This document shows, in pieces, positions 34,317 through 44,200 of a DNA stretch of 64,000 nucleotides; position 1 is the stretch's first letter; each line of letters begins with the position of its first letter. The notes under the pieces are model-generated. The model saw only the letters and a program-made list of their open reading frames with translations, was not told the origin of the DNA and did not search any database. The position numbers and the translations under genes are program-made. The stretch lies in assembly GCA_900073065.1 (NCBI GenBank), contig FJOG01000025.1:496001-560000 (forward strand). Reading direction: 5' to 3'. Origin of the DNA: Phialocephala subalpina. Lineage: Eukaryota > Ascomycota > Leotiomycetes > Helotiales > Mollisiaceae.

Positions 34317-36199
34317 TCAGTTTACATGAGCCACCTCGTATTCAGCGTTAGCCTTCCCATTTGCTTGTCGTTCAATCTTAGCTCGAATAGCTTCTGAATC
34401 AACTGCAGTCTCCCGAGACCCGAACACAGCTTCCATCTCCTCGAGCGACTTTCCTTGAGTCTGTGGAACAATGGTCAGTCAACGTTGCCCTAGTCTCGAT
34501 AACAATATAACACTCACCTCTTTGAGCACAAAGAAAGCGTACACGACTAACGCATAATTGAAAATCGAGAACATGAGAAAGGTCTTCCAGCCCAGATTCT
34601 TGACCGCATGCGGGGTAATTTGCGACAGCATGAAGTTGAACAGCCATTGCGCTGCAGCTCCGATCGCGATGCCAAACTCACGGATTCGTGTCGGGAAGAT
34701 CTCTCCCATGTAGAGCCATGAGACTGGGCCCCAGGAAAAATTGTACGAAGCAGCTTCAGCATAGACCATGATGATGGCTGCGATGGCAGGGCTTGTGATC
34801 TTGCCTGAGGGAGGATCTTTGGCTACAATTATTGCGATGGCGAGCATAAAGCTGCCCATTGCCGCTGCTCCGCCCATGAATGCGGTCTTGCGTCCGATTC
34901 GACCGACGATGAAGAGCTATTGGTCTGGTAAGCAAGGAAAATGTCGATGTGCGGGGAATTCTCTTACGCAGAAGGTAGACACGGCGACCACTTTGACGAC
35001 TCCGAAGAAGCCAGTGACCAAAAGAGTAGATTGTCCAGCTCCAACAGCAGCGAAAATCTGTGGTGCGTAGTATGCAAGTGAAGTGTTGCCTGTAAGCTGT
35101 ACGCCTGTTTCGAATTAGCTGACTTCTTCAACACTTCATGGCCTGGAAACCTACCAAGTTGCATACTAATAATGACGAAGACACGGAACCTGTTGGCTGG
35201 GAGAAGCAGTTCTTTCCACGTCACGCCTTCAGTGGCGCGAAATTCCTCTTCAAGCCCTTGCTGGATCTCTTCAAACTCAGCTTGAACCTCAGGTCCATCA
35301 CCGCCTCGAACCCAAACAAGATTGTTCCATGCCTCATCATTCCTGCCTTTCTTCGCTAGCCAACGAACACTTTCTTTGACTAGAAGCATACCGAGACCGA
35401 GAATGCCTCCGGGGACTGTGTGCTACGATTAGCAAGTTCTTAAAAGCGAATTTAGATGTTCATTACCTAATTGAAGTCCGATTGGCACCTGCCATTGCAA
35501 CGTGCTGGATTTGATGTGTTTCTTCGGTGGATCAGTTGATATCCCAAACATCTGGCACTTTGTCCACATACCTGAACTCCATAATTGACCCAATAACTCG
35601 TACAGACACCCAGTGCAAAGAACAATTGGAAGCAAGACCCAAGCTGCCCACGCATATTCTTAGGCGCCATCTCAGCCGAAAACATCGGAACTAGAACTGT
35701 GGCAGCTCCAACACCAAACCCACTGATGATTCTGCCAGCGTAGAAGCATCCTATCGAATGTGTGTTCACGACTTGTAGGATCCCGCCGAGACAGAATACT
35801 AGAGAGCTAAGGACAATTGACAGACGTCTTCCGAAACGAGCGGTGATGGGCCATATCAGGAAACAGCCAAAGAAAGCGCCTGCCTGGAGGATACTGACGC
35901 AGTTGGAGTTCACGTTCGTGGCGGCTTTCTTTGAGTACCGGAAATCCTTCTCGAATGAGGCGAGTGTAAGGACGCCACCTGCGTCGAGTCAGCACTAGTT
36001 TTAGACACGAAGTTGGGGCAACTCACCAACAATGCCAGTGTCATATGCAAAGAGGAACGATCTGTGAGGTTATTAGTCAGCTAAAAATAGCTCGTTTTGA
36101 TTTCAACTTGGAAATGTGATCTTACCCTATACAACAGAGGAAGACCAGATAGATAGCACGAAAGTTTCCCAACGTGAATGAGCTCTTCGAGAAAACCAT
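34317..36199 (-). CDS. MFS sugar-porter family transporter
   Basis: Eight exons (36199-36126, 36061-36027, 35978-35572, 35521-35467, 35415-35155, 35104-34968, 34916-34518, 34460-34317) join in phase to 503 residues. Family marks are GSFLFAYDTGIVGGV in the first membrane segment, ARFGRRLSIVLSS after the second, RIISGFGVGAATVLVP, ESVRWLAKKGR (the usual PESPRWL site), QLTGNTSLAYYAPQIF, and VGRIGRKTAFMGG. The PESPRWL proline is altered to KESVRWL. Twelve membrane segments are expected, with uptake of a hexose, quinate-like or related solute at the plasma membrane. The exact substrate cannot be read from sequence. It is divergent from the glutaminase gene and followed by the zinc-cluster regulator, which makes local control plausible. 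Confidence 0.92.
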
Positions 36200-37222
36200 C
36201 TTGCTTAATGTACGCTGGAACGACAGACAGTAGAGAACATTGAAACTTGACACGGCAGCAGGATCTAGTTATAGATAATAGCTTGAACCTAGATGCCACC
36301 CATCAGATGGAGCTCTTGCGTTGCTACCCCAGCGCCGCCACCATCTCAAAATCCGGGGTTCTGGGTACGGACTTGTCCACTAGACAAGCACCTTCTCCAA
36401 TTGGGATCGTAGAACTAAGCATCCTTCAGCCAACGCAATTCCGACTTCCGATTCGTGCTTTCGTAGTCGCTTTGACAGCGACATCCGTTCATGTTTTCGC
36501 TAGGTGAAGCTTAATACATATCCGGATGTCGCTGCGACTTCCGAGCGTCCCTGAACATCAAAGTAAATGCAAGACTCGGGAATAAGAAACTTAGGAGAGA
36601 AAACGCGATGAGACCGTTTGTCCCCCTGAACTTCTGGAGAGAGTTCTGGATGACTACATGATAGAGCAAGAATGTGATACCATGAGTTTTGGGAGTTATG
36701 ATAGAAGATACCATAGAAGATACGCGAGGGAGCCATGTCACAACAAGAACACACGCAACCAAAGTACTTTCTTGAAAGGTTCAATATCACAATCCAAGCT
36801 CGAATGCTGGACATCATTTTCCATCATCTTCACTCGAAGGAAGTGCTCTGTGAATGACTGTACTGTAATAATAACATAGATGCCACTTTGCAGTTGTTCG
36901 GCGCCTGAGAAACTGGTCTTGACGGGTCTCGCAGGCATTGCCGGATGTCGGGCGCATCAAATGGAGCAGACGGATCATTGCAAGCGGGCAAATGAGGGGG
37001 CCTGAAGCCAAGGATACGATTGACGTGAATATCCAGAGGATGGTGACATACGAAGGATCCTGCGCCTGCAGAGGAATGAGCGTAGGATGTATAAATGCTA
37101 CTACCACGTTGAAGATGTGAATGATGCGAAAATTTCGACGCGTTCGAGAAGTGAAAAGCGGGGACCGGTGCGCTGAAACTTGGCCAGTTGACACGCTGAA
37201 GGAAGCGAAACCAGGGCTCACC
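36200..37222. promoter_or_regulatory. Divergent region between transporter and glutaminase
   Basis: 1.0 kb between two start codons in opposite directions. It contains the relic of a membrane-protein gene (36511-37130) and must also hold both promoters. The palindromic CGG arrangements expected for a zinc-cluster regulator were not clearly seen by eye. Confidence 0.4.
36511..37130 (-). pseudogene. Relic of a multi-pass membrane-protein gene
   Basis: Two frames on the minus strand read as membrane segments. Upstream (about 37130-36880) is RIIHIFNVVVAFIHPTLI, then YVTILWIFTSIVSLASGPLI and a loop with RLLHLMRP. Downstream (about 36777-36511) is LVACVLVVTWLPRVSSM, then THGITFLLYHVVIQNSLQKF and LIAFSLLSFLFPSLAFTLMF, ending at TAA 36511-36513. 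A hydrophilic loop (HFLRVKMMENDVQHSS) lies between in a third frame. One base missing in the minus-strand T3 at 36775-36777 would link the loop to the last part. The start is not visible and overlaps the neighbouring 5' region. I do not recognise the family. It is best seen as a decayed or partial gene. Confidence 0.45.
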
Positions 37223-39480
37223 ATGTTTGCTTGGCATCTCATCTCCAACTTCATCCAAACTCTTCCCTTGTATATCTTCACTCTCTCATCGAATGTAAAC
37301 GCTGCCACTTACAAGCCCGTTCTTCCGCCATCATATCCTCTCGCAGTCAGAAATCCATATCTTTCAGGTACGAATGTCCTACAGTATCGTAATATGAACA
37401 TGGCTGACCAGAAACAGCATGGATGCCCGGAAATCAAGTCGCGAATCTCCCAACCGCAACACCGCAATTCTGGGCTGGCCAAAATCTCTCATGGAGCGTC
37501 CTAGCTAGAGTTGGTGGCACGACTTACAAGCTGTTCGGCGCACCAGCTTCTCTCACCGGATCACTCGAAGCAACGCTCACCACTGCTGAGTACACATCGA
37601 CGCATTCTTATTTCACCTTGGCAGCCGGTGCAGCGACTTTTACTCTGGATTTCTTCTCTCCTGTATCTCCGAAGAATTATCTTCGTCAATCACTGCCATT
37701 CAGCTATTTGACTGTCTCAGTCTCTGGCGCTGCAAGTCATGATATCCAGATCTACTCGGACATCGACGAATCGTGGACAGGCCAGACTGGAAACACTGTC
37801 GGATCGTACAATTCTTCTTTCGAGAATGGATTGTCTCTCTTTGAGCTTTTTGTGAAGGGAGCGTACCTGTATTCCGAGATCAAAGATCAGGCATTGTGGG
37901 GCGAGACAGTCTTCGCTTCGAAACCAACTTCAACCTCGAAACTTTCTTCTCAAGCTGGGACAGCTGCTTCTGTTCGAGCTCAATTCGCTGCCAATGGGAA
38001 CTTGACCGGATCAACGACCTTTGCTGAAGGAAATGTCGTGGGCCTAGCACATGACTTGGGCTCTACCTCCAACTCATCGGTGACTTTCGCTGTGGGATAT
38101 GTTCGAGAAGCAGCCATCAATTATCTTGGGAGCGCGAGGACTGGATACTACCGAGCTTCGTATCCTGATGCCGGGACAGCAGTGTCGCATTTCCTAGACG
38201 ACTATGCTTCAGCATATACAGAGTCCTTGGTCTCGGATGCAGCATTGGAGCAGAAAGCAGTGGCAACTGCGGGGTCAAATTACTCAGATATCTTGCTTTT
38301 GACTACTCGCCAGGCGTACGGAGGGGCTGATGTGACCATTCCGAACGATACTCTGAACACGAGTGATATTATGATCTTCTTGAAAGAGATCTCGAGCGAC
38401 GGCAATGTCAACACATGTAAGTCGTACTCCAAGCCTCGGAGACAGTCTGCTCACCAACACAGTGGACGTGATATTCCCAGCTTTTCCCATCTGGTATGTC
38501 ATGAGCCCGGAGTACATCAAGTATCAGTTGGAACCTATACTACAATACTTCGAAACTGGTCGCTGGACCCAAGTGAGTCTGTCTCTTCCCACCGATGTAC
38601 TCGACTGACATCTCAGCCTTTCTGTATCCATGACATCGGAACCCACTACCCCAACGCCACCGGCCACGATAACCAAATCGAAGAAGACATGCCCGTCGAA
38701 GAAAGCGGAAACATCATCCTTCTCGCATACGCCTACGTCCAAGCAACCGAAGACCTCGCCTGGGCACAAAAATACCAAAGCCTCTTCACGAAATACGCCA
38801 ACTACCTAGTGACAGGTGGGCTTGATGAACCTGTTCAGCTCGCTACGAACGATTGCTGTGGACCACTAGCAAACCAAACGAATCTGGCCATCAAGGCTGC
38901 TATCGCTCTGAACGCTTATGGGAAATTGTTCAACGCAACGAGTTACTCTGAAACTGGATTAAGTTTTGCGAATGAGTTGTACAATGAGGGATTGGGTCTT
39001 GATTCTGCGAGAACGCATTTCAAGCTTCAATATGGAACGAATGTCACGTATGGAAATGATTCGGACTATGCCGTAGTCTTCAATGTCTACCCCGACATCC
39101 TTTTCAGCCTCCAAACATTCCCCTCATCCACATACTCCATGCTAGCCTCTTACTATCCCACCGAACAAGGCCGGGCAGGTGTACCTCTCGACTCTCGAGT
39201 CGATTGGAGCAGTACGTTCTGGACGAATTGGGCTGCCGCTGCATCTCCAGGAACTGAGGATAGCACAAGGGATTTGTTTATTAATGATGTGTGGAAGTAT
39301 ATGACGGATGGATTGAATACGCCTCCGTTTAGTGATAGGTGGTTCGCTATTCAGGGGAGTGGAGGGTTGAATAATGGGGGGAGTGGGGATCTGATTGGGG
39401 GGTTTGATGCTTGGAGGAATAGACCGGTTGTGGGAGGGCATTTTGCTGTGTTGGCGCTTGAGGGAGCGGATCAGTTTTGA
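37223..39480 (+). CDS. gtaA: Secreted GtaA-type glutaminase
   Basis: Four exons (37223-37367, 37418-38416, 38463-38572, 38617-39480) encode 705 residues in phase. A hydrophobic leader (ISNFIQTLPLYIFTLSSNVNA) and the first splice yield the family N-terminus NPYLSAWMPG. The chain then follows the glutaminase A architecture (DUF5127, DUF4965, DUF1793 regions): DIDESWTGQ, LLTTRQAYGG, VIFPAFPIWYVMSPEYIKY, CIHDIGTHYPNATGHDN, EESGNIILLAYAYVQ, TNDCCGPLANQTNLAIKA and WRNRPVVGGHFA. Many N-X-S/T sites fit a secreted glycoprotein. In this family some members hydrolyse glutamine to glutamate and ammonia outside the cell. The specific activity here is inferred from family only. It is divergent from the sugar transporter. 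Confidence 0.9.
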
Positions 39481-40361
39481 GAGCGCTTGGAGGACTTCAT
39501 GTGAGGCAAAGAAGACCGTTTTCCAACTCTGTAACAGACTCGATGTGCCAATTTCAAAGAATAATGATGAGGTTATCTCCAGAGCAGCACGAGCAAGTGA
39601 GGTATCTCGCCCCCCAAGCGAGATTACATCTGAAACATCTGAAACATCAGCACAACACAAGAAAACCAAACATCCTCGATCCAAAAGTGCAAAAAGGTTC
39701 AAAACTCATCACGCGTCCGCAATGGATTTCTACTCCTTCCGAAGGACAGGAAACGAATACCACGTAATTGCTTGACGTTCCCTTTCGCATCCCTCTTTTT
39801 AGTTTTCATTTGATTTGGTTTGGTTCCGAAGAAAGTCTCAATTCTTGGAGTTTCTCTTTGCCTTGCGGCGGTGTCTGTGCTACTGAAAAGCGGTCTTTGG
39901 CAAGAGTGGTAAGCTCGAGCGTCTTCCTGCCGACCACAGTGTCGATGACTGTGTACTCGCTGCTGAGCTGTCGGTGTGGTTGAATTTGTGGTTATTTTAA
40001 ATTTATGTAGGGGGTAGGCTGAGGAAAGGGGTTGAATGCTTGCATGGAATGGGAAGGGTGGCCGTGCGCGTGCCTGTTGGGGAAACTTCGGTTTTGTGGG
40101 TCTTAGGAAAGAAGACGACTACGATGTTCCTTCCTTCCTTCGCAATCCTCTTCTGCTCTTGCTTTCTTCTTTTCAACTTTCAAGGCGAGACGTACTCTAT
40201 ATGATGCGGCACAGAAAGTTCCACCGCAGCTCAATCTGTCCTCCAATGTCATTAGTCACGAGTTTTTGTGGTGGCTGAGACATGCAATCCCGAGCTGAGC
40301 ATACCAACAGAGATTCATCGTGAGTACGCAACCTGTAGCTTTTCATCCAAAAGATGTCAAA
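39481..40361. other. Intergenic, nothing recognised
   Basis: About 880 bp. Open frames at 39477-39775 are short, overlap the 3' region of the glutaminase gene and carry no motif. Confidence 0.45.
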
Positions 40362-41049
40362 ATGGGACTTTGTACTTATTGTCAAGCTATCCCCGTGGAA
40401 CTATTCGATGCTCGCACAGATCCGGAGGAGGACGAGTACACAATCTCGCATCAACCATCATATCGACGCCTGGAAATATCCGCACAAGGCTGCGGGCTGT
40501 GCGAGTTGCTCCGCCAGACTATCCGCGAAGAAGTCCGGGGAGATATTTCAGCTCTTGTGGACGAACCTGAAGAAGAGACCCTTTTGTGTTGAACTAGACC
40601 TCGTGCTCAAAGCATAAGGATTGGAAATCATGACGGGGGTTGGATTGATGGTCGAAGAGAACCTAATGCATGGAGTTTGTTTGAATCTCATTGGCTGTAC
40701 CATGAATATTAATTGAAAATCGGCTTTATCTGACTAGAAGGCTTGCTGAAGGGAGCCACAGCTTAGAGTTCTGAAAGAGAATGTTGGAGATGCTACGTTC
40801 GCGCTTTGGAGTGAGGAGAATCAGGTTGGAGTTTTACATTTTGATGTTGTTAGCGAAGCACTGTTGGAAGGGACTTGGGAGGTGAAGTGTTTGTATTGTC
40901 GGCCGCTGCGTTGGAGTAAAGGCGAAGGACTCGCTCTCATGCCTTGTCCCGAGAATGGTGATGGAGTGTACAAGAGACTTGGGCTATTTGAAGTTTTTAA
41001 GTTGACATGGTTCGCTGGCGCCGAGCCGAGCGTCATCACAACCATATAA
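40362..41049 (+). pseudogene. Relic of a HET-domain-type gene, middle lost
   Basis: The ATG at 40362 starts MGLCTYCQAIPVELF, with HQPSYRRLEISAQGCGLCEL soon after. This is the typical cysteine-bearing N-terminus of heterokaryon-incompatibility-type proteins. The frame stops at 40592. About 200 bp later, from roughly 40770, a second piece reads ENVGDATFALWSEENQ, then VYKRLGLFEVFKLTWFAG and a C-terminal VITTI, which resembles the end of the same class of protein. The HET domain proper and several hundred residues of the middle are missing. HET proteins trigger cell death when genetically different hyphae fuse, and such genes are often lost or truncated. The assignment rests on remembered family features, not on a search. 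Confidence 0.6.
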
Positions 41050-42448
41050 GGTGGACGACTTCCTTTGAACCAGGCAAGTTTATCGTTGCATATCCGGGAA
41101 ACGCCACTGACATTGAAGCCCTAGTTACACATCAATTCATTCAATGCTCATGCCCACTTCAAACACTCGCAACTTGCATCGCACACGCTTTCCATGTCCA
41201 ACCACAAGTGACACCTGCGTTGGAATCCTTTTTCTTCGTCGAATCTCTGTCCTGGGCTTCGATACGTCTCTGCTATCCCAAGTGCCGCTCAGAAGTTTGA
41301 ATTCTCACTAGGCGGGAACTATAACCTCAGGACGAGTGGCGGCAGACAAGTATGAAAGAGTCTTAGACAAAGTCAAGTTCTCATCATCAAAGACGTCTGT
41401 AATTTCGAAGACCGATAGCAATGCTCATATTGACGCCATTGCCACCCACGTACAAGGCTAGGTCGCTGCACGAATTTTGGAACGTCCGAGAAATCTAGCA
41501 AACAGTTGAATTAGTTAAAGGACTTGCTGGAGCTTCTTCTAGACAATTTAGACATTATTCCTGCAAAATATCTGTCGCAATGACATCCTGGGAAGCAATG
41601 CTCGTTGACGTGATCTTTCAGATTTGTGACTGAATCACTCCTGTTTGGAGATGATTCGAAGTTAGTGATTTCTAATTCTATCTTTGAATTCACCGAGATA
41701 AAAATGATCTTCATGGCACTCCGTAAGAGGGATCAAAAGAATGGTGCTTATAAATTTCACGAGGACGATGCGGTCCATGCGGCCTGATGACCGCTTCTTC
41801 CCGCTTGATTCTTCAGCATGCGGCCGCATCATTACAAACCTCACTTCACTTGGTCCCAAACTCTATCTTCTTTACGTCCGACAGCTATTGGACCATGCAT
41901 GCGAACCAATACATTTCAAAGTGTCACAGCAAGTGCAAGGAACTTGCATCCTTGAGTCAAGGCTTGTACGAGCCAGCCAGTCATGTTGCCTGGTCACACT
42001 CCACCCTCTGCCGACGTTGTACCTGGATGAGTTGCCCAGAAGTTACCCATGATGTGGCTTCGGGACAGTGCCTTTTACTGCTTTGGTGGCTTGTGCTTGG
42101 ACTTGGCTCTCTGATAAGTGGCACAGGGCCAATGAGGCATCCACTACTTGGTGCAAGTCTGGTTTAGGATTGACCTCGGCTGTGACATGGAGTTCCGTGA
42201 AGCAGAATCCTATTCTCACGATGCTTCATAATCATTTCTTCAATCTATCTTGATGAGAGCTAGCATCGTTGGTTTCTAAGCAAAACTGAGAAGAGAAAAA
42301 GACTCGTCGACGATGTGAGGATATAAAGAGAAGCTAAGAACCCAAGGAGAGGGACATTCCAGATCATCACTACTCTCATCAAACGCAATAGCTAAAGCCA
42401 AACTACACAGTCTCCAACACCCGCAAACGCCATTTTCAGAAAATCAAG
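41050..42448. other. Intergenic, nothing supported
   Basis: 1.4 kb with short frames on the plus strand (41741-42167) that overlap in two frames and lack a motif. It may contain further debris of the preceding relic. The promoter of the dehydrogenase lies at its end. Confidence 0.4.
42321..42328 (+). promoter_or_regulatory. TATA-like element of the dehydrogenase gene
   Basis: ATATAAAG lies 121-128 nt upstream of the ATG at 42449, consistent with a TATA box and a leader of about 90-100 nt. Confidence 0.5.
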
Positions 42449-43295
42449 ATGGCTGCCACCACCTACCTCATTACTGGAGCCAGTCGAGGTGAGCGTCTCA
42501 AGTCGCGTCAAAATGAATTTCTTCTTCCTAACGATGTCCAGGACTCGGTCTTGGCCTCGTGAAGGCTTATCTTTCCAGGCCGAACAACACCGTCATCGCC
42601 GCAGTCCGCGACCCTTCCAAGGCATTGGCCCTCGATTCCCTCCCCAAGGGTGAAGGCAGCACCCTCATCCTGATTGAAGTTGACAGCTCCTCCCCAACCT
42701 CCGCCCACAACGCCATAGAAACTCTCAAAACCACCCACTCAATCACTTCCCTCGACATCGTAATCGCCAACGCCGGAATTTCCAACTCCTTTTCCCCTCT
42801 TGCCACCGTCCCTCTTTCCGATGTCCAAGAGCACATGAACATCAATGGAATCGGACCTCTTCTTCTTTTCCAGGCGGTCTTCCCATTGTTGAAGAAGGGC
42901 AGTAAGTTTGTGGGTGTTAGTAGTGCGATCTCGAGTATCGGTGGGATGGAGATGAGACCCTTCCCTTGCGGGGCTTATGGGATGAGCAAGGCGGTTTTGA
43001 ATTATGTGGTTAGGAAGTGTCATTTTGAGAATGAGGAGTTGGTGGTTTTTGCATTGGATCCTGGGTGAGCTGTCAATCCCTGGGTGTTTGGATGAGCAAT
43101 GGTGTGCTGATGATGTGATATAGATTCGTGCAGACTGATATGGGCAATGACGGTGCGAAGAGGTTTGGTATGGATGAGGCTACGACCCCGATTGATGAGT
43201 GTATTGCTGGGATGGTTAAGGTCATTGATGAGTCGACGAGGGAGAAGACCGGTGGAAAATTTCCCATTTGGGAAGGAGGGGAGTTCCCGTGGTAG
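42449..43295 (+). CDS. Short-chain dehydrogenase/reductase, ketoreductase-like
   Basis: Three exons (42449-42488, 42542-43064, 43124-43295) give 244 residues in phase. The nucleotide-binding motif TGASRGLG (residues 9-16) spans the first intron. NAG follows LDIVIANAG, and VSSAISS carries the catalytic serine region. YGMSK holds the Tyr-x3-Lys pair. DPGFVQTDMGN spans the second intron. This is the classical SDR family, and the layout is closest to fungal ketoreductases of the norsolorinic-acid-ketoreductase type, which use NADPH. The substrate is unknown, because no polyketide synthase or other pathway gene is nearby. A TATA-like element lies upstream. The frame is undamaged. Confidence 0.93.
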
Positions 43296-44200
43296 GTGTG
43301 TTTGGGATGGCAAGAGGCATCGTTCGCTGTTCCGAATCCTGAGCATCTTTTCCATTTTGTAGATTCGCGAGCATCCGTTTATTTGCATCATGCTTAGGCA
43401 AATTAATTTTATGGTTTCGTAGCTTTTATTGGTCTTTCACTCGGAAAGTGGCAAGTGCCTTCTCCAAATTGCCCTTCCTTCTACATGAATCGTTGTCATT
43501 GTCCTTTTCAATGTTTGCTCTGATTTTGAAATTCCTCATTCTATGGATGAGGCTCAGCATCGCTTCGGCAAAGCTAAGATCCAACTTGCGAATTCCGGAT
43601 CGTCTCGATGTGCGTAAACAAGAAGGACATTCCCACCCCTCAAGTTCGGCAAGATCCACCCTAGCTCCGCTTGCCAAAGAAGGTCGTATAGATTTAAATA
43701 AGCACAAATTTTCCAACTGAGATACGACGGCGTAACAACAGGCTTGTTGTTAGACTGCAACTCGTATCTCGAATCACCAAGGACGTTTACGAGGGTATAC
43801 ACCAACGCGAGCTACAAGTAAACCTATTAAGTTAGGTTTCTCTACGGCACACCTCTTAATAGGGCTGTGTCTGAGTCTTTTGCATTTTTGATCTTTTTTG
43901 GGACTTTTTTTCTAGCGGAGGCTAAGCGGAGTTGAGAGATTCGGAAAGCTTCAACATTTTTGCGGCGAGTGCTTGACTTGTCTATCGCGCCCGCCACTTC
44001 GGAGCCATCTTCGGAGTCTTCCTCGGCTAACTTCAATCTCTTTCGTCACAAAGGTCAGGCGTGAATTATCTTTTACCAAAGAACAATTGTCGGGCTTGTA
44101 GTTTCCTCAAATGTTGCCTCGAAATTTGGACGCCGCAGCCAAATCGACGCACCTCCCTCAATAGTCCTCCGAGACCTTGCGCGTCGAACGACGACAAATA
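43296..44200. other. Intergenic with a repeat copy
   Basis: 900 bp without a supported gene. It includes a minus-strand stretch sharing blocks with the repeats at 17.7-19.1 kb (listed separately). Confidence 0.45.
43560..43720 (-). repeat. Possible third copy of the local repeat family
   Basis: Read on the minus strand, this stretch contains TGCTTATTTAAATCTAT and CTTGCCGAACTTGAGG, blocks shared with copies A and B at 17.7-19.1 kb. The block order differs from those copies, so homology is partial or rearranged. Confidence 0.4.

Noticed and set aside
39142..39702. 186-codon minus-strand frame over the end of the glutaminase gene
   Set aside because: Antisense to a well-supported gene, with no motif of its own.
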